Source: an uncultured Coriobacteriaceae bacterium
GTDB lineage: Bacteria; Actinomycetota; Coriobacteriia; Coriobacteriales; UMGS124
Length of the DNA: 13,169 nucleotides
Direction: 5' to 3'
Assembly: GCA_900539345.1 (NCBI GenBank)
Contig: UQBS01000069.1
Span: 1 to 13,169 of the forward strand
The notes beneath the pieces were generated by a model that was given only the letters and a program-made list of their open reading frames with translations, searched no databases and was not told where the DNA came from. Every line of letters begins with the position of its first letter. Position 1 is the first letter of the stretch. Below are positions 9,001 through 13,169 of this stretch, one piece after another. Both the position numbers and the translations under genes were made by a program.

Positions 9001-9090
9001 ACCGGTGACGAGGCTGCTTGTTGCGACTGTTGCTGCAGCCGTGGCCATCAGCTTCGAGAACGCTCGACGTGAGACGACCATGTTTGCCAT
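6079..9090 (-). CDS. Tat-exported molybdopterin oxidoreductase, catechol-dehydroxylase-like
   Basis: Catalytic subunit of the DMSO-reductase superfamily, 1003 residues. Residues 6-13 (VSRRAFSK) and the following hydrophobic stretch form a twin-arginine signal, placing the enzyme outside the membrane. One [4Fe-4S] site is formed by C55, C58, C63 and C91. The bis-MGD domain follows. By position relative to the ligand serine of DmsA, C187 in YQVCKGPRHF is my best guess for the Mo ligand. Blocks such as YHPDRIKYPMKRTNPKGE (102-119), HSEHRQLPWCRELWPVPR (847-864) and ENSPFGNPVPCD (962-973) match what I remember of the Eggerthella/Gordonibacter catechol dehydroxylases (Dadh, Hcdh, Cadh), a class related to acetylene hydratase and pyrogallol transhydroxylase. 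The substrate is unknown; a reductase for another organic acceptor is equally possible. GGGAGG at 9097-9102, 6 nt upstream, selects the ATG at 9090 over the one at 9132. First gene of the operon. Confidence 0.94.
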   Translation of the reverse strand: MANMVVSRRAFSKLMATAAATVATSSLVTGHALGEETAEQAASAAEGVKKIRSCCRGCGKSECGVWVYVKDGRVIRTEGDDSCFSTMGSHCSKGQASIQACYHPDRIKYPMKRTNPKGEDAPGWVRISWEEAYQTIADNCMQIREKYGPESLFSWCGTGRQWCMQSDAGMALQLFGSPNVVAAYQVCKGPRHFSSALDNVEAWSWSDVDAHRPVLVQWATEQSISNYDDSARMITDVARAADTYISVDPRKTNLGSKADYWLNLRPGTDAALALGWCKVVLDHDLVDWKFIKRWSNAPFMVVMDKEPAGYGRVTQRYSSPWDFKTRLISEADIDPKMVDWEIEGDGNPMRYIVWDTINQRWTYWQADPADAHWEGETWTPQTEGRMEDTSNACYDAVAGWIADLSDFNPLIDPAVNGEFEVTLKDGSVHTARPVWDIWCEYLEQWDLAHTAEVTGVDAEKIEAACLAWATRVESDIPNAGINYGLGVEHAGNSTQNCRAIMAACAMVGAIDTPGGQRGATIGWTDAGDMCAVLLPGPDSFKNMPSPELFNRMAGNEKMPLLNWYQVWADANAVMECAHREPDAPYEIHGGMIGSGDHMNMANATYNWEALNMLDFCFEANLWHSATSGCSDILLPVCHWLEMNTWRVSQGSQGAFGLGCRAVEPPGECKSDPLYFMELSKYFDVHAFYDADDPWLEKSGADKEIAYLENWLFGPSCSVPFSSWQELYDAFQEHGWWNMKEMVPEDWGTFRRFETGQAYRPGMHQQPYMGQINIPGFVTPTMKHEFWNTTIESFYPNGEAGPELAAGFTSEALPYYQEPEHGPVADAETYEEYPITCITGRRIPVYFHSEHRQLPWCRELWPVPRMEINPVTADELGLKQGDWAWIESPWGKVRQTVDLYYGIAPGTINCEHQWWYPEFADQAGGGFELSCINCITDRKCQDRYNGSANVRTFPVKVYKATAENSPFGNPVPCDHQGNEIITSPDDPRLKAWQIGGPGVCPDNF

Positions 9091-9096
9091 ACCTTT

Positions 9097-9102
9097 CCTC
9101 CC
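9097..9102 (-). promoter_or_regulatory. Ribosome binding site deciding the oxidoreductase start
   Basis: GGGAGG on the minus strand, 6 nt before the ATG at 9090. It places the twin arginines at residues 8-9 of the protein. The upstream ATG at 9132 would add 14 charged residues and has no such site. Confidence 0.8.
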
Positions 9103-9118
9103 TTTCTCGCCGCCCCTT

Positions 9119-9153
9119 GGAAACGTCGTCATGATGCAGCTGGCGACGTTTCC
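9119..9153 (-). promoter_or_regulatory. 10-bp inverted repeat in the oxidoreductase leader
   Basis: GGAAACGTCG at 9119-9128 and CGACGTTTCC at 9144-9153 are perfect inverted copies with a 15-nt centre. If the promoter at 9220-9248 is right, this lies inside the mRNA leader, about 29 nt before the start codon, and could fold as a hairpin. It could instead be a protein-binding dyad. Confidence 0.6.
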
Positions 9154-9219
9154 GCCTTATGCCGTTTATCGCCGCCTGTCTCTTTAGCAGGTATTTTGTG
9201 GCGCTAGACCGGCATCCTC

Positions 9220-9248
9220 ATTATCGAAAGGCCTGTTGGCATATGCAA
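9220..9248 (-). promoter_or_regulatory. Putative promoter of the molybdoenzyme operon
   Basis: On the minus strand: -35 TTGCAT at 9243-9248 (weak, 3 of 6), a 17-bp spacer, and -10 GATAAT at 9220-9225 (5 of 6). Transcription would start near 9213, giving a leader of about 120 nt. A weak -35 overlapped by a candidate LysR site is what is expected of an activator-dependent promoter. Confidence 0.55.
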
Positions 9249-9263
9249 ATTGGTTGTTGGCAT
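9234..9263. promoter_or_regulatory. Candidate LysR operator: direct repeat, 21-bp period
   Basis: TGTTGGCAT occurs at 9234-9242 and again at 9255-9263, exactly 21 bp apart, about two helical turns, so both copies face the same side of the DNA. The first copy runs into an imperfect dyad at 9236-9249 centred on GCATATGC, which satisfies the T-N11-A rule for LysR regulators. The site covers the -35 of the operon promoter and sits just upstream of the lysR promoter. Confidence 0.5.
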
Positions 9264-9268
9264 GTCTC

Positions 9269-9296
9269 TTTTCATTATTTGTATCGGGCATATACT
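9269..9296 (+). promoter_or_regulatory. Putative promoter of the lysR gene
   Basis: -35 TTTTCA at 9269-9274 (4 of 6), a 16-bp spacer and -10 TATACT at 9291-9296 (5 of 6). It is divergent from and close to the operon promoter, the usual layout for an autoregulated LysR gene. Confidence 0.5.
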
Positions 9297-9331
9297 TATT
9301 CCAGTGCAGCCATTGGGGGGAGTCTGGGAGC

Positions 9332-10252
9332 ATGGATATTGAGAACTGCAAGGAGTTCATCGAACTGGCTCGTTGTTTGAGCTTTACCGAGACTGCGAAC
9401 AAGCTCAATGTGTCGCAACCTGTACTCAGCAAGCACGTGGCTGCCATGGAGCAGGAACTTGGGGCTCCGCTGTTTCTAAGAGACAGGCGTTCTTGCGAGC
9501 TCAGTGAAGCCGGCCGTATCTTTTATGGCGCGGCAACCCAAATCCTTGCTGAATACTCTTATGCGATAGACAAGATTGCATCGCTTGCGCGCGAACGGCC
9601 CATACGCATCGACGGCATTTTGTATGACCCTTCGGTTGAGAGCATCATCGCGCTTGTCACTGCTCTTCTCGATCAGACGCCGCATCCCCAGCTCGTGTAC
9701 GACCACCATGAGAATGCTTCGATGCTTGCCCTTCTCGATAGTGAGCAAGTTGATCTGGTCATTGGTCATGAGCGTGAGGAGGATATTGCTACTCGCGATC
9801 TCGTGGTGGTGCCACTGCTGCGGAGCCGTTTCTGCGCCGTGGTGACAACTGAGAGTCCTTTTGCAAAGCTGTCAACAGTGAAGGCAGAAGATTTGAAAGA
9901 CCAGGTACTGTTGAAGTTTATCGATCCATATGCTGCCCATGGGTGGCGTAGCATCGAGGAGTATTTGATTCGCCATGATGTGAAGCCGCGCTCCCGTTCC
10001 GTCATGGGCAGGCTTGCAGCGCACCAGGCAACGCCAGTTGACAATGCGGTGTTCATTCAACCGAGCAATACTCGCAATCTGAAGTTCCTGAGCGACACGG
10101 GGCGCTATGCGGTCATCCCCTTCGAGGATGAGGATGCAATCTTCGAGCTGGATTGTATCTTCAGGCGTGAGGATGAGGAGCGCCTTCGTTTCCTTGTAGA
10201 TACCTTCATCGAGTCGCGAGATATCGTTGTGAGGCATGGGGAACGAGGATAG
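9332..10252 (+). CDS. LysR-family transcriptional regulator
   Basis: A 306-residue DNA-binding regulator, the normal LysR length. The N-terminal winged helix-turn-helix covers about residues 4-62: FTETANKLNVSQPVLSKHV at 18-36 is the recognition region, followed by LGAPLFLRDRRSCELSEAG. The remainder is the two-lobed effector-binding domain (about 90-296), which senses a small molecule. The start at 9332 is chosen because the family begins a few residues before the first helix; GGGGGGAG at 9315-9322 is 9 nt upstream. The frame is open back to 9236, but that stretch would add a hydrophobic N-terminus unlike LysR proteins and contains the promoter. It is divergent from the molybdoenzyme operon, so it is the likely activator of that operon. 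The effector is not predictable from sequence; a substrate of the enzyme is the natural guess. Confidence 0.95.
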   Translation: MDIENCKEFIELARCLSFTETANKLNVSQPVLSKHVAAMEQELGAPLFLRDRRSCELSEAGRIFYGAATQILAEYSYAIDKIASLARERPIRIDGILYDPSVESIIALVTALLDQTPHPQLVYDHHENASMLALLDSEQVDLVIGHEREEDIATRDLVVVPLLRSRFCAVVTTESPFAKLSTVKAEDLKDQVLLKFIDPYAAHGWRSIEEYLIRHDVKPRSRSVMGRLAAHQATPVDNAVFIQPSNTRNLKFLSDTGRYAVIPFEDEDAIFELDCIFRREDEERLRFLVDTFIESRDIVVRHGERG

Positions 10253-10384
10253 GAACGGGCGAGGGCTTCCGTGATTGGTCGGGGCTTGCAAGCAGGCATG
10301 ATGTGAGGGGGACCTGAGGGTCTGAGGCGAGCCCCCATTCCTCTGGCGAAAGTCGTGCGGCGCCCAAAGACCCGGGTTGAGACA

Positions 10385-10434
10385 CCCCCATTCCTTGGAT
10401 GAAGACAGCGAAGTCTAAGGGATGGGGGCTTTTT
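10385..10434 (+). terminator. Rho-independent terminator after lysR
   Basis: A 12-bp stem (10385-10396 with 10417-10428, one G-T wobble) with a 20-nt loop, followed by CTTTTT at 10429-10434. It is about 130 nt after the lysR stop. The left-arm sequence CCCCCATTCCT is repeated upstream at 10332-10342, giving an alternative pairing partner for the right arm. Apart from this, 10253-10384 holds nothing I can identify. Confidence 0.8.
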
Positions 10435-10453
10435 GATGTCTTGACGTGGTTTG

Positions 10454-10533
10454 GCGAGCAACAGGTTGAGAAATATAACGTTTGCTGGGCGAAAAGGGGC
10501 ATCAAACGTTGAATACTTCAACCTGTTGCTCGC
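10454..10533. repeat. 80-bp palindromic repeat, copy 1
   Basis: The outer arms gcgagcaacaggttga (10454-10469) and its exact reverse complement (10518-10533) pair over 16 bp. An inner pair, aacgtttg (10477-10484) with caaacgtt (10503-10510), adds 8 bp. The same layout recurs at 11694-11773, same length and same orientation. The 3' end of the AbiEi-like gene, including its stop at 10502-10504, lies inside this copy. No T run follows on either side, so it is not a simple terminator. Confidence 0.9.
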
Positions 10534-11647
10534 GGCTGTCACCCGGGTGCCTCTCTTTGAAACGGGCGAGGTCACTGGGGCGAATCTTTGACGGTTTGGT
10601 AAACATGAGAGAGATCAAGATGCCGTAGCCGCCTAACGTCATCCTGAAACGATGGGTACATACACATCTTCCCTGGCGTTTTGGCACGGAGAATGCGCCA
10701 AGGAGCCTCTCGAAAAGGGCGGCGTTCCTTGCTTCGGAAAACGAAAACCTCATGATGGGCGCTCCTACCGCCGTGATCCGGGACTCGCGTCGCCTCTCGT
10801 CGGCGAGGACGCGCGAGGGGGATCTGCCCTGGAGGCATCGGTCGTCTTCGGTCTTGCAGTACCCGTCGAGTTCCCCGATCACCGTTGGGGCATCGAAGTC
10901 GTTCCACCAGGCGAAATCGGTTCTATATGAGCGGGTTGCATCGACCGGATCGGGGAACACCGCTTGCAGTTCCGGAGTCTCGTATCCCAGTCTGATGATC
11001 ATGGCTCGCGCGTGTGACTCGCCGCCGTTCTCGCTCCTTCCGTCGGCGAATCGAGCGATGGAGATTGCATGGGAAAGGCCACTGTGATTGCGGTATTTTG
11101 CCCGTAGCATGTTGACCAGCCAGAAGGCATCGCGCCCAGTTTTCCGCAAAGCCGAGTCGGCGACGACAAGGGCCTCTTCGGCGGGCAGCGAGCGCAGGCA
11201 GTCGAAGACGGTGCGCCACAACGATGTGGCGCGCACTCCGCCGATGCATACGCACTCGGCCGCATCAGAGCTGGTCAAGGCATGTTTTTGTATACCGAAG
11301 GGAGCATTTCCTTTGATGTGCGATGCAACATGGATGACCTTGGGCGATGCGCCGGATACCTGAAGCCCATGTACGACTGCGGCCGAGCTGTGTGAAAAGG
11401 TCCAGGCCGGATGAAGCTGCGCAAGGCCTCGGATGGTCGCAAGGGCTTGCTCGCGAGGCCAGCCCAGGTGATTCCAAAAGGCTGCTCGGCAGAACAGGCC
11501 GGGGAATGGCGAGATGACCTCGCTGTTATGGTGGGTTCGACGTTGAAAGGCTGACTTGTCCGACTGCGTCAAGGGTGCGCAGCAAGCCCCGCGGTATTCG
11601 GCGCTGTCAAGCAGGGCGGCAACCTTCATATCGATGCCCTTAGCCAT
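10502..11647 (-). CDS. AbiEi-like / DUF559-like protein, solitary
   Basis: The 381-residue protein resembles the actinobacterial 'type IV toxin-antitoxin AbiEi family antitoxin domain' proteins. The N-terminal part is mixed, with WTFSHSSAAVVHGL at 82-95 a typical block. Residues 209-316 look like the Vsr/DUF559-type PD-(D/E)xK fold: GES at 209-211, YRTDFAWW at 241-248, GELDGYCK at 258-265, then a basic helix and an APIMRFSF strand. Acidic residues E210, D244, E259 and D261 are candidate metal ligands; whether it cuts DNA is unknown. The last ~57 residues after 324 have no family look and the final 10 are encoded in repeat copy 1, so the end may be a readthrough extension. The start at 11647 is favoured by TGAGG at 11654-11658, 6 nt away; the frame is open to 11761 but that part lies in repeat copy 2. 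No AbiEii-type nucleotidyltransferase toxin is adjacent. Confidence 0.75.
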   Translation of the reverse strand: MAKGIDMKVAALLDSAEYRGACCAPLTQSDKSAFQRRTHHNSEVISPFPGLFCRAAFWNHLGWPREQALATIRGLAQLHPAWTFSHSSAAVVHGLQVSGASPKVIHVASHIKGNAPFGIQKHALTSSDAAECVCIGGVRATSLWRTVFDCLRSLPAEEALVVADSALRKTGRDAFWLVNMLRAKYRNHSGLSHAISIARFADGRSENGGESHARAMIIRLGYETPELQAVFPDPVDATRSYRTDFAWWNDFDAPTVIGELDGYCKTEDDRCLQGRSPSRVLADERRRESRITAVGAPIMRFSFSEARNAALFERLLGAFSVPKRQGRCVCTHRFRMTLGGYGILISLMFTKPSKIRPSDLARFKERHPGDSREQQVEVFNV

Positions 11648-11687
11648 GGATAGCCTCACAAGTATGACGGCGATACGTGTTGGGATC

Positions 11688-11693
11688 ATTTTA
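11688..11693 (-). promoter_or_regulatory. Putative -10 box of the AbiEi-like gene
   Basis: TAAAAT on the minus strand (5 of 6 to consensus), immediately next to palindrome copy 2. A -35 at the proper spacing would fall inside the palindrome and is poor (ATATTT). The palindrome would therefore overlap the polymerase site, as an operator would. Confidence 0.4.
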
Positions 11694-11773
11694 GCGAGCG
11701 TCAGGTTGAGAAATATCGCGTTTTTACGGCCGAATGGCCCCAGAAACGTTGGATTCTTCAACCTGTTGCTCGC
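11694..11773. repeat. 80-bp palindromic repeat, copy 2
   Basis: Same design as copy 1: left arm 11694-11709 and right arm 11758-11773 pair over 16 positions with two mismatches, and the right arm is identical to that of copy 1. The flanks aggttgagaaatat (left) and the AAACGTT block (right) are also shared, while the middle 20 or so bases differ. The copy lies 47 bp upstream of the AbiEi-like start codon. The two copies are direct repeats, 1240 bp apart. Confidence 0.9.
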
Positions 11774-12009
11774 GGGGGAGTAGCATCGTCAGAAAGGCTT
11801 GCATCGCCCGGGATTTTCGCCCTCCTGGCCCGTGGCGGCCGGTCTCGTCCGCCTTGGGGAGCCGCACGCCCGCGGCTTCCCCCTGGCCCCCGGCCTGTGT
11901 GGCAGCCGAGACCGGCTGCCTTGGGAGGATGCGAGGCCACGCCCCCTCTGCCGGCCCGCGTTGCAGCCGGCCTTGGCCGACTCGGGGCGCCGCATGCTAC
12001 CTTTGTCGC
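11774..12009. other. GC-rich gene-free stretch
   Basis: A 236-bp stretch richer in G and C than anything else in the window. Frames are open on both strands but none has a convincing start or family match. It holds several inverted repeats: ggcagccg at 11901-11908 with cggctgcc at 11913-11920, and gccggtctcg at 11838-11847 with cgagaccggc at 11907-11916. No T run supports a terminator for the amidohydrolase gene, whose stop is at 12010. Confidence 0.6.
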
Positions 12010-12807
12010 CTACCTGATTGCCGTTCCCAGGAACGTCTCGGCGTTGTGCCAGGTCAGGTGCTCGAATTCGTATTGGGAGAGGTCGAGCTCGCGGACTTGG
12101 CGGATTTCGTCCTCGGGGTTCCACATGGGGAAGTCGGAACCAAAGAGGACGCGCTCGACGCCGTAGAGGTTGATGAGCTCGCGGAAGTGGCGCTTGCCCA
12201 CGAAGGCGATGGAGGAGCTCGTGTCCACGAAGCAGCGCTCGCTGCGCAGGAAATCCGCCCCGATGTCGTAGATGCTCCAGCCGCCGAAGTGCGCGGCGTC
12301 TACGACGAGCTCGGGGAATGCGTGGAGCACATGCGCGATGCGGCGGGGATGGCTGTAGTCATAGCGGTAGTCGCCTGAGTGAATCACCACGGGCAGGTGT
12401 TTGGCCTGGGCAATCTCGTAAATCGTCATGAGGCGCGGGTCGTCGGCGTTCACGGCCTGCGTGTCGGGATGCAGCTTGATGCCGCGCAGGCCCAGGCCCA
12501 TGGCACGCTCAATCTCGGCCTCGGGGTCCTCGAAGTCCTGGTGCATGGCCATGAAGCCGAAGAGGTTGGGGTGCGTCGCGCATTCCTTGGCGATGAAGTC
12601 GTTGATGCTGGCAACGTTTGAGGGCTTGATGGCGACGCTGTACACGATGCGGTGCGTGATGGGGGAGTCCTCATGGGAAAGGAGGCTCTCGACGGTGCCC
12701 TCCACCCCCTCTACTGCGCCAAGGCTGTAGAACCCGCGCACGCTCTCAACGGCCCTCTGGGCTATCTTGCTCGGGTAGATGTGGACGTGAGCGTCGACTA
12801 TGGGCAT
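12010..12807 (-). CDS. Amidohydrolase-2 family metal-dependent hydrolase
   Basis: A 265-residue TIM-barrel protein of the amidohydrolase-2 (PF04909-type) superfamily, which hydrolyses or decarboxylates small organic acids and amides using a divalent metal. The metal motif DAHVHIYP opens at residue 5, with H7 and H9 as ligands. GIKLHPD (109-115), VIHSGD with H143, AAHFGG with H173, and LFGSDFP with D225 follow in the order expected for the barrel strands. There is no signal peptide, so it is cytoplasmic. The start at 12807 puts the first strand at the N-terminus, as usual; GGGGG at 12813-12817 is 5 nt upstream. An ATG at 12843 in the same frame would overlap the promoter. It is divergent from a DRE-TIM gene, which hints at a shared organic-acid pathway, but the substrate cannot be named. 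All expected ligands are present, so it is probably active. Confidence 0.9.
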   Translation of the reverse strand: MPIVDAHVHIYPSKIAQRAVESVRGFYSLGAVEGVEGTVESLLSHEDSPITHRIVYSVAIKPSNVASINDFIAKECATHPNLFGFMAMHQDFEDPEAEIERAMGLGLRGIKLHPDTQAVNADDPRLMTIYEIAQAKHLPVVIHSGDYRYDYSHPRRIAHVLHAFPELVVDAAHFGGWSIYDIGADFLRSERCFVDTSSSIAFVGKRHFRELINLYGVERVLFGSDFPMWNPEDEIRQVRELDLSQYEFEHLTWHNAETFLGTAIR

Positions 12808-12832
12808 TATTGCCCCCTTTAATTCATGCAAG

Positions 12833-12861
12833 TGTATAAACACTCGGTTAACTTACATCAA
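12833..12861 (-). promoter_or_regulatory. Putative amidohydrolase promoter
   Basis: On the minus strand: -35 TTGATG at 12856-12861 (4 of 6), a 17-bp spacer and -10 TATACA at 12833-12838 (4 of 6). The -10 lies inside a small palindrome, agtgt at 12831-12835 with acact at 12840-12844, which could be a repressor site. Confidence 0.5.
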
Positions 12862-12894
12862 AAAACACACTTTGTGCAGCTTAGCAACGCACGA

Positions 12895-12910
12895 GATGCG
12901 ATAATGCATC
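12895..12910 (+). promoter_or_regulatory. Possible -10 within a dyad, DRE-TIM gene side
   Basis: GATAAT at 12900-12905 (5 of 6) is framed exactly by gatgc (12895-12899) and its inverse gcatc (12906-12910). No good -35 is found at normal spacing, so either the promoter needs an activator or this is only a binding site. Confidence 0.35.
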
Positions 12911-12941
12911 TTTTAACTATGGTAGACATTTGACTGCCCGC

Positions 12942-12974
12942 GAGTATCTGCAGCTGAGTTAGCCGCAGATACTC
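12942..12974 (+). promoter_or_regulatory. Hairpin in the leader of the DRE-TIM gene
   Basis: GAGTATCTGC (12942-12951) and GCAGATACTC (12965-12974) form a perfect 10-bp stem; GCT/AGC inside adds 3 bp after one mismatch. It ends 36 nt before the start codon at 13011 and is followed by an A-rich run, not T, so it is not a terminator on the plus strand. It may be a leader hairpin or an operator dyad. Confidence 0.55.
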
Positions 12975-13010
12975 TTCAAAAAAGACGTTCGTATGAGTCA
13001 GGAGTCGCAC

Positions 13011-13169
13011 ATGAGAGATATACGCGTCAGTGACATCACGATGAGGGAGGCCGCTGCCTCCAAGGCGCTTTCCCTATCCTTCAAGGAAAAGCTTGAAATC
13101 GTGAAGATCCTAGACCGTATCGGTGTGGGCTCCATCGAGGTCGAGGGCATCGAGTCCTCCAAGGTAGAC
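13011..13169 (+). CDS. DRE-TIM metallolyase-like protein, 5' end only
   Basis: The first 53 codons of a gene that continues past the window edge. The opening VSDITMRE (residues 6-13) matches the D-x-T-x-R-D/E motif of the HMGL-like family (2-isopropylmalate synthase, homocitrate synthase, citramalate synthase, HMG-CoA lyase). D8 would bind the metal and R12 would act in catalysis; the usual Asp after the Arg is Glu here. The following SFKEKLEIVKILDRIGVGSI and EVEG match the first helix and second strand of the barrel (family pattern: K--I---L---GV--IE-G). AGGAG at 13000-13004, 6 nt upstream, supports the start. The substrate needs the missing C-terminal two-thirds. It is divergent from the amidohydrolase gene across a 203-bp regulatory gap. 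Confidence 0.8.
   Translation, partial: MRDIRVSDITMREAAASKALSLSFKEKLEIVKILDRIGVGSIEVEGIESSKVD

Noticed and set aside
10454..10533. Integron attC site or CRISPR-like repeat
   Set aside because: The gene-plus-palindrome plan recalls integron cassettes, but the ends lack the GTTRRRY/RYYYAAC core sites and no integrase is visible. Two copies 1240 bp apart with a gene between are not a CRISPR array.
10105..10575. Minus-strand frames across the lysR 3' end and palindrome copy 1
   Set aside because: They are antisense to lysR, contain the lysR terminator and half the palindrome, and look like random translation.
11648..11761. N-terminal extension of the AbiEi-like protein to an ATG at 11761
   Set aside because: Those codons are the palindrome itself, there is no ribosome binding site, and the ATG at 11647 has one at good spacing.
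11734..12378. Plus-strand frame across the GC-rich stretch and the amidohydrolase gene
   Set aside because: Its second half is antisense to the amidohydrolase metal motifs, and the first half has no family resemblance.
1..13169. tRNA, rRNA, insertion sequence, transposase or phage genes
   Set aside because: I saw no cloverleaf, ribosomal RNA block, transposase motif or IS-type terminal repeats; the two 80-bp palindromes are the only repeat pair of note.

Overview
The window looks like chromosome of an anaerobic gut actinobacterium of the Coriobacteriia, most likely Eggerthellaceae; the genus cannot be fixed. GC content is moderately high, most starts have strong purine-rich ribosome binding sites, and the central enzyme resembles, from memory and not by alignment, the Tat-exported molybdenum dehydroxylases of Eggerthella and Gordonibacter.

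Layout. (1) 1-1740: aspA (aspartate ammonia-lyase, makes fumarate) with its own promoter and a strong terminator. (2) 1758-9090, minus strand: a five-gene operon read from 9090 down to 1758. In order it encodes a Tat-exported molybdopterin oxidoreductase, a four-cluster ferredoxin subunit, an unrecognised protein with a duplicated winged-helix-like unit, a TorD-type maturation chaperone, and a P-loop ATPase resembling a degenerate superfamily 1 helicase. (3) 9091-10434: a divergently transcribed LysR regulator, a shared regulatory region with a paired direct repeat, and a terminator. (4) 10454-11773: a solitary AbiEi-like/DUF559-like gene bracketed by two 80-bp palindromic repeats in the same orientation. 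(5) 11774-12009: GC-rich DNA without a convincing gene. (6) 12010-13169: an amidohydrolase-2 protein, a divergent promoter region, and the start of a DRE-TIM (isopropylmalate/homocitrate synthase or HMG-CoA lyase-like) gene that runs off the window.

Working together. The LysR protein probably senses a small molecule and switches on the reductase operon. TorD would check cofactor loading before Tat export of the catalytic subunit, with the ferredoxin subunit carried along. No NrfD/DmsC-type membrane anchor is present, so the electron donor is not in this window. The two unusual operon members (winged-helix-like protein and ATPase) sit on the maturation side of the operon and are separated from the structural genes by two hairpins. 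AspA could supply fumarate for anaerobic respiration, but nothing ties its regulation to the operon.

The two observations most worth pursuing are the 80-bp palindrome / AbiEi-like gene / 80-bp palindrome unit, and the helicase-like ATPase plus duplicated winged-helix protein attached to a molybdoenzyme operon.
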